Numbered from the stretch's first letter, positions 1 to 9,960 are shown. The stretch is 17,130 nucleotides of DNA from Clostridium sp. UBA6640 (GCF_002455975.1 NZ_DKLM01000113.1:1-17130); one strand, 5' to 3'. Notes: generated from the sequence alone by a model not told the origin. A program made the numbers and translations.

Positions 1-44
1 TAAAGAAGTCATTAAAATTTAAAATTAATTCACTTAATAATATA

Positions 45-3000
45 TTAATTTTTTATTTCTGTTTTAGTTTTTTCTAGATTTTTAGTTGCAGTAGAAAGCA
101 TAAGCTTCATTCTATTTAATTGATTTACTTCACTAGCACCAGGGTCATAATCTATTATTGTAATATTTAAATAGGGGTATCTTCTCTTAATTTCCCTAAT
201 CATACCTTTTCCTATTACATGATTCGGTAAACAGGCAAAAGGCTGTACACAAACCATATTGTTAATTCCAGCTTCTAATAATTTAACAATTTCCGCCGTT
301 AATAACCATCCTTCTCCAGCTTGATTGCCAAGAGATAAAATGTCGCCTGTTCCTTTTGCTAATTTTTCAATTGTCTCTGGTGGTGTGAATCTTCTACTAC
401 TGCTAAGAGCTTTTTTCATTTCACTTATATAAAATTCTATATATTTAATAGCTAATTTACCACCTAATAAGTCTTTTAAACTTCCACCTAACTTCTCATA
501 TTTAAACTTCTGATTATAAGCGCAATATAATAGAAAATACATTAAATCCGGTATTATTGCTTCTGCTCCTTCTTTTTCTAATATTTCTATAATATTATTA
601 TTTGCTGAGCTATGATACTTTAGGAAAATTTCCCCAACAACTGCTACCTCCGGCTTAACTATATCATTGATTTCCAAACTGTCGAATTCATCTACCATTT
701 GACTTATAATATTTTTAAATTCTTTAAAACTTCCACTAATTATGTTGTTTTTGCATATATCTAACCACTTTAAATAAAGTAAGTTGGTTGAATTTTTTAT
801 TTTCTCATAAGGCTTTACTCTATTTATCATTTTCATAAGCAAATCACCATAGGTTACTGCCATTAAACCTTTTTTAACCATTGGCACAGTTATCTTAAAT
901 CCTGGGTTATTTTCTATTCCTTGAACACTTAAAGATATAACTGGCACTTTTTCATATCCTGCATCTCTTAATGCTTTTCTTATAAGACTAATATAGTTAG
1001 ATGCTCTACAAGTACCCCCTGTTTGAGAAATTACTATAGAAGTATTATTTAAGTCATAATCTCCAGACTTAAGCGCACTTATAATTTGACCTATTATTAC
1101 AATAGCAGGATAGCAAGTATCATTGTTTACATATTTTAATCCTTCTTCTATGGTATGCCTATTAACTGTTGGTAACACTTTTAAATTGTATCCTGAGCTT
1201 TTAAAGGCAACCTCCAATAGCTCGAAATGCATTGGAGAAAATTGTGGACAAAGTATTGTATGTTTTTCTCTCATTTCTTTTGTAAATATAGTTTTATCAT
1301 ATATCTTTATATTTTTTAGCTTAGAAACCTGTAATTTGGTTCTATTATCTATGGCAGCTTTAAGAGAACGTATCCTAATTCTAGCTGCACCTAAATTATT
1401 AACTTCGTCTATTTTTAGTAATGTATATATTTTCCCACAGCTTTCTAATATCTCTTGTACTTGATCCGTAGCAATTGCATCTAATCCACATCCAAAAGAA
1501 TTTAATTGGATTAACTCTAGATTTTCTCTATTACCTACAAAATTTGCAGCCCTATATGCTCTTGAATGGTAAGTCCATTGATCAAGTACTCTTAATGGCC
1601 TTGAAGTTTTAGCTAAATCAGCTACAGAATCCTCTGTAAAAACTGCCAGCCCTTCTTCTGATATCATATTGGCTATACCATGATTTATCTCTAAATCTAA
1701 ATGATATGGTCTACCACTTAATACAATGCCTTTTTCACCATTTCTATCTAAGTCCTCTAGAATTTCTAATGCTTTATTTTTTAAATCTTCTTTAACCTTT
1801 TTAGCTTCTTCATAAGCTTTATCAACTGCGAGGCTTATTTCTTTTTGCGTTATATTGAAAGCTCTTAATTCATCATATAAATTTTTCTTCATTGACTTTT
1901 TATCATTAAAATTTAAGAATGGACTTTTATATATAATCTCCCCACTTCTTAAAAACTCAACATTGTTTTTAATAACTTCTGGATAAGAAATTACTATAGC
2001 GCAGTTATAGTGATTATCTGCGGTCTCATCTTCCACTTTTTCGTAAGGAATACATGGATAGAATATAAATTTTAAACCCTTTCTTATAAGATTTACTATA
2101 TGACCATGAGCAATTTTTGCAGGATAACACAGAGACTCTGAAGGTATTGTATCAATGCCTTCATTATAAACTTTCTTTGTAGAATTTGGAGATAATACTA
2201 CTCTAAAACCTAATTCTGTAAAGAAAGTGTACCAAAATGGATAGTTTTCATACATATTTAGAACTCTTGGTATTCCTACTTCTCCTCTTTTGGCCTCTTC
2301 TATAGTAAGAGGTGTATATCCAAAAATTCTTTTGTATTTATAATCAAATAAATTTGCTGCTTTCTTTTTATTTTTTGTAACACCTGCACACTTCTCACAT
2401 CTATTACCAGAAATAAATTTTCTACCGTCGGAAAATTTGTTTATAGTAAGCAAACAGTTATTACTACATAATCCACAATGACTAAATTCATTTGCTACTT
2501 TAAATTTTTTAAGATCAGATTCTGCTAAAATACTAGAAACTTCATTTTTATTATAATTTTCTCTTGCAATAAGAGCAGCACCAAATGCTCCCATAAGCCC
2601 TGCGATATCAGGTCTTATAGCTTCTTTACCTGAAACTTTCTCAAAGGCTCTTAAAACAGCTTCATTATAAAAAGTTCCTCCTTGAACTATAATTTTTTTT
2701 CCAAGTTCCTCAGGATTTTTTATTTTTATAACTTTATAAAGAGCATTTTTAATTACAGAATAAGATAATCCAGCAGATATATCTCCAATATTTGCTCCCT
2801 CTTTTTGAACCTGCTTAACTTTAGAATTCATGAATACAGTACACCTTGATCCCAAGTCTACTGGACTTTGCGACAATAAGCCTTCAGTTGAAAACTCTTC
2901 AATACCCATATTTAAAGATTTTGAAAATGTATCAAGAAAAGATCCACATCCTGATGAGCAAGCTTCATTTAATTGAATAGAGTTTATCACCCCATCTTTT

Positions 3001-4292
3001 ATTTTGATGCACTTCATATCTTGACCTCCTATATCAAGTATAAAGTCCACACCTTTTAAAAAATGCTCTGATGCCTTATAATGTGCTATTGTTTCAACTT
3101 CTCCAATATCAATATTTAGAGCCGACTTTATAAGAGCTTCTCCATATCCAGTAACAGTTGCCTTAACAATTTTTATTTTTTCATTAATTTTACTATATAT
3201 ATCTTTTAATATGTTTATGGTGCTTTCTAAGGGGTTTCCCTTATTACTATCATAAAAAGAATATAATATTGCACCTTCATTATCTATCAATATAGCTTTA
3301 GTAGTTGTAGAACCAGCATCTATCCCTAGGAAAGCTTCACCTTTATATGTAGTTATATCTCTTCTTTTAGCCTTATAGTTATAATGCCTTTCTCTAAAGC
3401 TTTGTAATTCTTGTTCATCTTTAAACAAGGGTTCTAATGTATATGAATTGGATACATTGTTATTATCTAAGCTTTCAACAGACTTTAATAATTGTCCAAA
3501 GGTTATAGTTTTCTCTTTTTTAGACTCAATAGCTGTACCAATAGCTACAAATAGCTGTGAGTTTTGTGGAAATAATATTTCTTCCTGTTTTAGATTTAAA
3601 GTATCAATAAATCTTTTTCTAAGTTCCGATAAAAAGTACAAAGGCCCTCCTAAAAATGCTACATTCCCCTTTATTGGTTTTCCACAAGCAAGGCCGCTTA
3701 TAGTTTGATTGACAACAGCTTGAAATATAGATGCAGCTATATCTTCCTTTGTGGCGCCTTCATTTATAAGGGATTGTATATCAGTTTTTGCAAAAACTCC
3801 ACATCTTGCAGCAATTGGATAAATAATCTTATAATTTTTAGCTAATTCATTTAATCCTTGAGCATCAGTTTCAAGTAATGTAGCCATTTGGTCTATAAAA
3901 GCTCCTGTGCCACCAGCACAAACTCCATTCATACGTTGCTCTAAACTACCTTCAAAATATGTTATTTTTGCATCTTCTCCACCTAATTCTATTGCTACAT
4001 CAGAAGTATCTATAAAAACTTCGATTGCTTTTGTGCAAGCAATAACCTCTTGAATAAAGGATAATCCTAAATTCTTTGAAAGTGATAATCCACTAGATCC
4101 TGTCATCATTGCTGTAATATTATAATCTTTATATTTATTAAAAGCTTCTTTTATAAGCAAAGCTGTAGTTTCTTTTATATTAGAGTAGTGCCTCTCATAT
4201 TTACTATAAATAATATTATCCTTCATATCTAATAATACAAGCTTAATAGTAGTTGATCCTACATCGATTCCTAAATGTAATATTTCTTTCAT
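45..4292 (-). CDS. Large-form 2-hydroxyacyl-CoA dehydratase activase (double BadF/BcrA-type ATPase plus DUF2229 and HgdB-like region)
   Basis: Encodes 1415 residues with two tandem ASKHA-type ATPase modules of the BadF/BadG/BcrA/BcrD/HgdC family. Module 1 starts with GIDVGSTTIK (residues 8-17), and its cluster cysteines are C125 (VCAGGTG) and C164 (AARCGVFAK). Module 2 starts with GIDAGSTTTK (323-332), with C445 (EACSSGCG) and C484 (GSRCTVF). In HgdC the equivalent cysteines hold a [4Fe-4S] cluster at the dimer interface, and ATP hydrolysis drives one electron into a 2-hydroxyacyl-CoA dehydratase. A cysteine cluster follows (C606, C609, C613, C632, C635), then a DUF2229-like region from about 674 and an HgdB-like C-terminal part from about 1010 (ILCPQFSPMHFELL, NNDTCYPA, TGGTCRASNY). 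The ATG is preceded by GGAG at a 10-base spacing. No dehydratase subunit genes lie in the window, so the partner is unknown. The family call is firm; the physiological substrate is not. Confidence 0.9.
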   Translation of the reverse strand: MKEILHLGIDVGSTTIKLVLLDMKDNIIYSKYERHYSNIKETTALLIKEAFNKYKDYNITAMMTGSSGLSLSKNLGLSFIQEVIACTKAIEVFIDTSDVAIELGGEDAKITYFEGSLEQRMNGVCAGGTGAFIDQMATLLETDAQGLNELAKNYKIIYPIAARCGVFAKTDIQSLINEGATKEDIAASIFQAVVNQTISGLACGKPIKGNVAFLGGPLYFLSELRKRFIDTLNLKQEEILFPQNSQLFVAIGTAIESKKEKTITFGQLLKSVESLDNNNVSNSYTLEPLFKDEQELQSFRERHYNYKAKRRDITTYKGEAFLGIDAGSTTTKAILIDNEGAILYSFYDSNKGNPLESTINILKDIYSKINEKIKIVKATVTGYGEALIKSALNIDIGEVETIAHYKASEHFLKGVDFILDIGGQDMKCIKIKDGVINSIQLNEACSSGCGSFLDTFSKSLNMGIEEFSTEGLLSQSPVDLGSRCTVFMNSKVKQVQKEGANIGDISAGLSYSVIKNALYKVIKIKNPEELGKKIIVQGGTFYNEAVLRAFEKVSGKEAIRPDIAGLMGAFGAALIARENYNKNEVSSILAESDLKKFKVANEFSHCGLCSNNCLLTINKFSDGRKFISGNRCEKCAGVTKNKKKAANLFDYKYKRIFGYTPLTIEEAKRGEVGIPRVLNMYENYPFWYTFFTELGFRVVLSPNSTKKVYNEGIDTIPSESLCYPAKIAHGHIVNLIRKGLKFIFYPCIPYEKVEDETADNHYNCAIVISYPEVIKNNVEFLRSGEIIYKSPFLNFNDKKSMKKNLYDELRAFNITQKEISLAVDKAYEEAKKVKEDLKNKALEILEDLDRNGEKGIVLSGRPYHLDLEINHGIANMISEEGLAVFTEDSVADLAKTSRPLRVLDQWTYHSRAYRAANFVGNRENLELIQLNSFGCGLDAIATDQVQEILESCGKIYTLLKIDEVNNLGAARIRIRSLKAAIDNRTKLQVSKLKNIKIYDKTIFTKEMREKHTILCPQFSPMHFELLEVAFKSSGYNLKVLPTVNRHTIEEGLKYVNNDTCYPAIVIIGQIISALKSGDYDLNNTSIVISQTGGTCRASNYISLIRKALRDAGYEKVPVISLSVQGIENNPGFKITVPMVKKGLMAVTYGDLLMKMINRVKPYEKIKNSTNLLYLKWLDICKNNIISGSFKEFKNIISQMVDEFDSLEINDIVKPEVAVVGEIFLKYHSSANNNIIEILEKEGAEAIIPDLMYFLLYCAYNQKFKYEKLGGSLKDLLGGKLAIKYIEFYISEMKKALSSSRRFTPPETIEKLAKGTGDILSLGNQAGEGWLLTAEIVKLLEAGINNMVCVQPFACLPNHVIGKGMIREIKRRYPYLNITIIDYDPGASEVNQLNRMKLMLSTATKNLEKTKTEIKN

Positions 4293-4442
4293 AAAATTCT
4301 CGCTCCAGTACTATTATTTTGATGTCATTAATATCATGAATAATATTCATAATATATGGGCATCATTTTATGATTTTACCCTTTTTGATACATAATATAC
4401 TTATGTTTTATTCTCTACTCTATATATCATGGGCAAAAAGCA
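4293..4442 (-). other. Leader region of the activase gene
   Basis: This 150-base gap separates the terminator of the upstream GGDEF gene from the activase start. It is AT-rich, with TATATT/TATTAT -10-like strings but no convincing -35 box at the right spacing. The heptamer ATGGGCA (plus strand) occurs twice, at 4356-4362 and 4429-4435. A small dyad, ATGAATA-A-TATTCAT, lies at 4336-4350. A promoter must lie here if the upstream terminator works, but I cannot place it with confidence. Confidence 0.3.
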
Positions 4443-4481
4443 AAAATAAAGCCATTTGCATAATACAAATGGCTTTATTTT
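4443..4481 (-). terminator. Intrinsic terminator overlapping the stop codon of the GGDEF-protein gene
   Basis: A perfect 16-base-pair stem (4443-4458 with 4466-4481) encloses a 7-base loop (CATAATA on the plus strand). The stem includes the GCCATTTG/CAAATGGC core. On the minus strand it runs straight into TTTATTTTTG and then CTTTTTG, a good U-tract. The outer arm covers the first two bases (4480-4481) of the TAA stop complement at 4480-4482, so transcription should end immediately after translation does. Confidence 0.85.
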
Positions 4482-7400
4482 ATAATCTTGGAAGTAAAGT
4501 TTTTCCTAATATAGTTACAAAATTTACATCATCTAAAGCAAATTCCTTTTTTCTTGTTGAAACAGATAAATATAAAATTGCTCTAACTTTGTCATTTTTT
4601 ATAATAGGTGAAACAATCACTGATTTCCAATTTGGCATAGAACTTAAAGAGTCCTGTTCATTGATATTATCCCAATCTATAGTACAAATATTACTCTTAC
4701 TAGCTATAACATCTCTTACTAAGTTTTCATTATATTTTTCAGGCTTCATCCATTCTTTATCAAATGCTCTTCTTCCATAGATATCTCTTATTTCGTTATC
4801 ATCTACTAGGAATATAATTCCATCATCTGATTCTGTTGATTCTATAATTCTTCCTAATGCATTATAGAGCATTTCTTCTCTTTCTTTACTTGCTCCAACA
4901 ATTTCAATAAGCCCAATCATGGTAGAAACATTTCTAAAATCTTGATTTATATTACCAGAAATAATTCCTGTAAGTTTATTTGTTGGATTCAATTTACCTC
5001 TATATTTTTCACTCCATACTGCTGATCTATTTCTACCTGTATTTTTAGCAATATATAGAGCTTGATCTACCTTTTCTATTAATTCGTCATACTGAGTAGC
5101 GTGTTCTGGAAAAGTAGCTACACCTAAGCTTATGGTAACATCTCGTTTGCCCTTTAATATATTTCTCTTATGGATTTTATCACGAATTTTTTCTGCAACT
5201 GTATAAGCTCCATACATATCTGTTTCTGGAAGAATTACTATAAATTCTTCTCCTCCATATCTTCCACATATATCCGTTTCCCTGATATTCTCTAGTATAA
5301 TATCACATATTTCTTTTAATACTAAATCTCCTGTTCTATGGCCAAACCTATCATTTATATCTTTAAATAGATCTATATCAATCATAAGAATAGAAAAACT
5401 AGAATTGTATTCATTGCAATATTCTAATTGATTGTTAATTGCTTTTTCTAGATACTTTCTAGTGAGGGTAGAGGTTAATTTATCTTTAGTAGAGCTGATT
5501 TGAGTATTATACTTATCAAGTATAATACCTAATATCTTAGTAATTTTTAAACATTCTTTTAAGCTATTTTCATTAATATTATTTAATATTCTCTCAGATT
5601 CTAGATAAATATATCCTATCGTATTATCTATATAATGTATGTCAGAATTTCTTTTTAAAATTTTAATTCCTTTATCGCTTTTACCATCCATTATTATTGG
5701 AATACACATACTTGATTTAATGGATGAACTAGTTATTTTGCAAGATGTAAGGGTAAATCTTTCTATAAAATCATCTTTAACAATAAGCGGTTTTCTCATA
5801 TCCCTCACCCTATTAAATATAGTTAAATCTTTAGGTAATTGTTTATTACTATTACTACTTGCTAAAATTTCAAATTTTCTGTCATTTTCAACTACTATTA
5901 TTGCTCTACTAGATATAGTTAAATAACATAAATATTGACCTATTATTTCCATATTATTTATGCTATTTGTTGTTAAATGTTCAAAAACATCTGTTATATC
6001 CTGTATTTTTGTAGGTAATGATAAAGAATTTAGTTCTCTTAAAGAATCTATAATAAAATTACTCTTTATAATTTCATTACAATTTAATAATTTGAATAAC
6101 TCTTCTACATCATTCTCTGTATTAACTTCAATTTTGTTCTTATCAATATCTATAGTATTTTTCCCATATTTATAGCAATCAACTATATACTTAAATCTTT
6201 CAAATGGTAATACCATATTATTGCACGTAATAAAACCTACTCTAAAATCTTTAGGTATTTGTAATGCTAAATCTATAATTACTCCACAAGTTTCAAAATA
6301 ATAGATTGCTGCATAAGAAAATTCTTTTTTATTATAAAAATAATCTGCTATAGTTAAATAAACTATCCATAATAAATAATTTTGTTCTTCTTCCTTACAA
6401 TTATTTAAAACATCAAATAAGCTTTCTAAATTAACATTATCATATAATACTGTCTTAAGAAAAATCACTCTTGTAATATTTCTATAGGATTTAATTTCAT
6501 TTTCTATTGGTTCAATTAGACTTAACAATCTCTTAGACAATTTAATATTGTTTTTCAAATAAAAATTTGTTGCTGAAATACATATTATTGAAGCAACAGT
6601 ATCTTTATTAGTAAATTTATTAGATATTTCTTCTAATTCTTTAAACAATTTATCTATATCTTCATATTTATTTTGCTCAAGCTTAAAAATTAAATTTAAA
6701 AGCTCAATTTCAAATCTAAATATTACATCAGAATTATTATAAGAATCCAAAGCTTTTTTCATATAATTTTCTGCTGTGTATATCTCTCCACAAATATAGT
6801 GAATTCTATATCCTAAAAGATAAAATTGTCCTGCATCTCTTTCTGTTACATTGTACTCATCAATATACTCCTTGCTTAGTAAATAATATTTATAAGCTTC
6901 GCTATATCTTCCAAATTTATATAGTATATTTCCTAAATAAGTATTACAATAAAACTCTATAGAAGGATAATCATACTTTTTAGCTTTTTCTGATGCTAAA
7001 ATATAATTATCATAGGCATCATTATATTGATTTAAACTATAATGAACAAAAGCTATATTTATTAATGCTATTATCTCATCATATACTAAATTATTTTCCT
7101 TACTTAGATTATATACTGTATTAAAGTGCTCAAAAGCTTTATCTGTATCCTCATAATAATCACTATATATAACTCCAATATTATTAAGTATCCTTATTTT
7201 TTCTTTATAATTTTCATCATTACACAATGCTAAACATTCAGTAAGCATTTGTAATGCTTCTTTTATTTCATTTGTATATATAAATATGCTGCATATTATA
7301 CTATAAAATTTAAATCTATACTCTGAATTTTTTTCATCACATTTTTGTAATGTCTCTATACAAATATTATAAGACTCTTTATATTTTCTTTCTGATAAGT

Positions 7401-9903
7401 ACATAGAGGCCAGTATAAAATTATATGCTATTAAGCCCTCTTCATAATTTATTTTACTTAAGATTTCTTTTGCTTTTTCTTCATATATCTTAGCTTCTTT
7501 TATATAATTTCTTTCAATATATATCTCTAATATATTAATTAAGGCATCCACTACTTCCTCATAACAACGTTCTTTTTCCCCTAAGGCCACTGCATCTTTA
7601 AAATATTCTAAAGCAGTGCTTCGCTCATCTTCTTGGACATATAAACTCCCTATATTTAACATCACATTTAATATGCACTTACTATTGTTTCCGACACCTT
7701 TTAAATAATGTAATATTTTAAGAAAATTACTTATAGCATCTTTTTTATTGTTTAGCATTAGCATTGTCTCTGCGTTTTTATTATAATAATTTATTAATTT
7801 TAGTTGGTCTTCTGCTCCTTCTAAATGATAAATAAGCTCCTCTAAGTATTCATTTCCTCCTTCTAAATAATATTTTTCTAACATCTCTGCTGCCAATTTA
7901 TGCTTATCCTTTTTCTCCTGCTTATTTATTCTCTCGTTAATATATATTTTTAGAAACTTATTATAGAAATCAAAAACAAAACCTCTATCTTCAATCTTCT
8001 TACATAATACTCCTTTAGATATTAAATCATCTATAAATTTTTGAAGTTTATTAAGGTCTATATCTACAAAAATACTTATCATCTCTAAAGAAGTTGCTTT
8101 ATCAAATATAGAAATTACTGAAAGAATTTCATAAGTTATTTTATCAAACTCATTTATTTGGCTCTCTAGTGCTTCATGCATATTTTTAGGAAATTGAAGA
8201 TTTTCAAAATCATATTTTTTATACCATTTTCCGCTACTATCATTTATATATATATATTTCCGAAAAAAAATATCCTTTAATAATTCTTCTATAAATAAGG
8301 GATTCCCACTAGTATTTTTATAAATTAACTCAGTAAAGTTCTCAGGTATATGCTGCATACATAATATATCCTTAATCATAGTACCTACTTCATCAATATT
8401 AAGCTCTTTAAGTATAACTTCTAATCTTATATCTTCTTTTATTTTATATATAAATTCTATGAATTTTTTATTTTTTAGGCACTCACCATCACAATAAGTA
8501 AATATCAACATTAACTTATTATTCTTATTACATTTGCTAAAATTATAAAGAATAAATTCTAAGATAAAATCATCTGCACAGTGTAAGTTATCGATTAATA
8601 TTATTATAGGCTTATCCCAGAATACCTCTTCAATAAAATTACTGATATTATTTATAACTCTAAATTTTTCTTTAGCTCCTATTAAAGTTTCTATAGGTGT
8701 TATATCTATATCATCTTCTATTTCTGGAACAAATTTTGCAATATCGTAGGCATATTTATTTATAGTTTCTTGTTTTGCCTTTGAAACAACCTTTCGTATA
8801 AATTCACTAAAAACTTTCTCACTACTTTTACAATCTATTTTTTTATCTAAGGTACTATAAACATTTGTGTTCTTTAACTTTAATAAATATTCTAAATGCT
8901 TTAAAAATCTAGTTTTCCCTATACCTGTTTCTCCATGTATAGTAACTACTTTATTTAGCATTTCATACTTAATTAAAGAATCATAAATATTTATTATAGA
9001 TTTTATTTCTTCTTTACGTCCTACTAATTTATTATTAAAATTTAATTTTTCAAGCAGTTCTTTTTTATAAGGTTTATAGCTTGTATCAAATTTATTATTG
9101 ATGTCTACTATAATATCTGTTATGCTATCATATCTTTCTTTAGGGTCAAACTTTATCATTTTTTTAATAATACTATAAAATTTTTTATCAAATTTGTTTA
9201 TAGCTTCATAATCTTCATAAAGATAATTGTTTATGCTTTTAATAACATCACTAATACTTTTATTGCTTAAGTTATGATCATCATTTTGTAAGTATAATAT
9301 TAGTAAAAACACACCTAAAGAATAAATTTGAGATTTTATTGTATATTCTCCTTTGTTTATATTCTCTGGAGCTTTGAATAAATTTTCCTTTGTGAGATCT
9401 TCTGTAAACTCATATTTTTTTAATTCAATAGTAATTAAATCTTTTAATTTTATAATATTGTTTTCACTATCATAATAAACACTATCCCCATTTAAATGTT
9501 CATAAATATATCCTTGTATATTTAGATAGTTTAAAAGCTGACATAGAGCAGCAAAAACATCGATTACTTTTTCTTTGGTGTCATGTAAATCAATAAGTTT
9601 ATCTTCTTTATCCATTAATTCAATAGTATAATAGTACATTTTATTATAAACTTGTTTATTATCAATCATGTCTACTAATCCAAACTCAAATACGGAAAAC
9701 AATCCCACCTTATTAATACTACCTAAATTTGAACAATTATCTATACAAAAATCAATAAATTTTTTTGGAATGTGTTTTGAATTAAGAATGTTAAGTTGTA
9801 CTATTTTCGAGTTATTTAATATATCTACTGCCTTATAAGAAGAATATAGCCTGCTTTGCTTTTTGTGTTCAATTACTCTATATCTATTGTTTAAAATTTC
9901 CAC
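4480..9903 (-). CDS. Multidomain signalling protein: pseudokinase - AAA/STAND ATPase - TPR - GAF - GGDEF - GAF (predicted diguanylate cyclase)
   Basis: Encodes 1807 residues with no evident membrane segment. Residues 7-270 align to a Ser/Thr kinase fold, but the VAIK lysine is N38, HRD is YEH (134-136), the catalytic-loop Asn is S141 and DFG is DLI (155-157). APE (178-180) and IYSLGV are kept, so this is probably a pseudokinase. From about 292 there is a STAND-like ATPase with Walker A GETGIGKT (324-331) and Walker B IIILIDN (433-439). A long helical region (about 690-1250) resembles TPR repeats. A GAF-like domain spans about 1296-1467. GGDEF follows with metal-binding MIDIDLFKDIND, GGEEF at 1550-1554 and inhibitory RETD at 1541-1544, exactly five residues upstream. 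A second GAF-like domain (about 1665-1807) ends the protein. The predicted reaction is 2 GTP to c-di-GMP, gated by ligand binding and ATPase state. The start is GTG: no nearby in-frame ATG exists, and AGGGG lies 11 bases upstream. The kinase-AAA-TPR-GAF order resembles cyanobacterial HstK-type and PknK-type proteins, with GGDEF replacing a histidine kinase. Confidence 0.85.
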   Translation of the reverse strand: MEILNNRYRVIEHKKQSRLYSSYKAVDILNNSKIVQLNILNSKHIPKKFIDFCIDNCSNLGSINKVGLFSVFEFGLVDMIDNKQVYNKMYYYTIELMDKEDKLIDLHDTKEKVIDVFAALCQLLNYLNIQGYIYEHLNGDSVYYDSENNIIKLKDLITIELKKYEFTEDLTKENLFKAPENINKGEYTIKSQIYSLGVFLLILYLQNDDHNLSNKSISDVIKSINNYLYEDYEAINKFDKKFYSIIKKMIKFDPKERYDSITDIIVDINNKFDTSYKPYKKELLEKLNFNNKLVGRKEEIKSIINIYDSLIKYEMLNKVVTIHGETGIGKTRFLKHLEYLLKLKNTNVYSTLDKKIDCKSSEKVFSEFIRKVVSKAKQETINKYAYDIAKFVPEIEDDIDITPIETLIGAKEKFRVINNISNFIEEVFWDKPIIILIDNLHCADDFILEFILYNFSKCNKNNKLMLIFTYCDGECLKNKKFIEFIYKIKEDIRLEVILKELNIDEVGTMIKDILCMQHIPENFTELIYKNTSGNPLFIEELLKDIFFRKYIYINDSSGKWYKKYDFENLQFPKNMHEALESQINEFDKITYEILSVISIFDKATSLEMISIFVDIDLNKLQKFIDDLISKGVLCKKIEDRGFVFDFYNKFLKIYINERINKQEKKDKHKLAAEMLEKYYLEGGNEYLEELIYHLEGAEDQLKLINYYNKNAETMLMLNNKKDAISNFLKILHYLKGVGNNSKCILNVMLNIGSLYVQEDERSTALEYFKDAVALGEKERCYEEVVDALINILEIYIERNYIKEAKIYEEKAKEILSKINYEEGLIAYNFILASMYLSERKYKESYNICIETLQKCDEKNSEYRFKFYSIICSIFIYTNEIKEALQMLTECLALCNDENYKEKIRILNNIGVIYSDYYEDTDKAFEHFNTVYNLSKENNLVYDEIIALINIAFVHYSLNQYNDAYDNYILASEKAKKYDYPSIEFYCNTYLGNILYKFGRYSEAYKYYLLSKEYIDEYNVTERDAGQFYLLGYRIHYICGEIYTAENYMKKALDSYNNSDVIFRFEIELLNLIFKLEQNKYEDIDKLFKELEEISNKFTNKDTVASIICISATNFYLKNNIKLSKRLLSLIEPIENEIKSYRNITRVIFLKTVLYDNVNLESLFDVLNNCKEEEQNYLLWIVYLTIADYFYNKKEFSYAAIYYFETCGVIIDLALQIPKDFRVGFITCNNMVLPFERFKYIVDCYKYGKNTIDIDKNKIEVNTENDVEELFKLLNCNEIIKSNFIIDSLRELNSLSLPTKIQDITDVFEHLTTNSINNMEIIGQYLCYLTISSRAIIVVENDRKFEILASSNSNKQLPKDLTIFNRVRDMRKPLIVKDDFIERFTLTSCKITSSSIKSSMCIPIIMDGKSDKGIKILKRNSDIHYIDNTIGYIYLESERILNNINENSLKECLKITKILGIILDKYNTQISSTKDKLTSTLTRKYLEKAINNQLEYCNEYNSSFSILMIDIDLFKDINDRFGHRTGDLVLKEICDIILENIRETDICGRYGGEEFIVILPETDMYGAYTVAEKIRDKIHKRNILKGKRDVTISLGVATFPEHATQYDELIEKVDQALYIAKNTGRNRSAVWSEKYRGKLNPTNKLTGIISGNINQDFRNVSTMIGLIEIVGASKEREEMLYNALGRIIESTESDDGIIFLVDDNEIRDIYGRRAFDKEWMKPEKYNENLVRDVIASKSNICTIDWDNINEQDSLSSMPNWKSVIVSPIIKNDKVRAILYLSVSTRKKEFALDDVNFVTILGKTLLPRL

Positions 9904-9951
9904 CCTTAATTACACCCCTCTTTCAATACCCCTCACTAAACATCTACCACA

Positions 9952-9960
9952 ATTATATCA
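9952..9960 (-). promoter_or_regulatory. Extended -10 promoter of the GGDEF-protein gene
   Basis: On the minus strand the sequence TGATATAAT matches the extended -10 consensus TGnTATAAT. The -35 position 17 bases upstream reads TTTAAA, which is weak, as is usual for extended -10 promoters. The predicted transcription start is near 9945, giving a leader of about 42 bases. Not proven, but it is the best match in the gap. Confidence 0.55.

Noticed and set aside
4370..4780. Open frame of 136 codons on the plus strand over the end of the GGDEF gene
   Set aside because: It runs through the strong terminator hairpin and the antisense of a clear GAF-like domain, and has no recognisable family.
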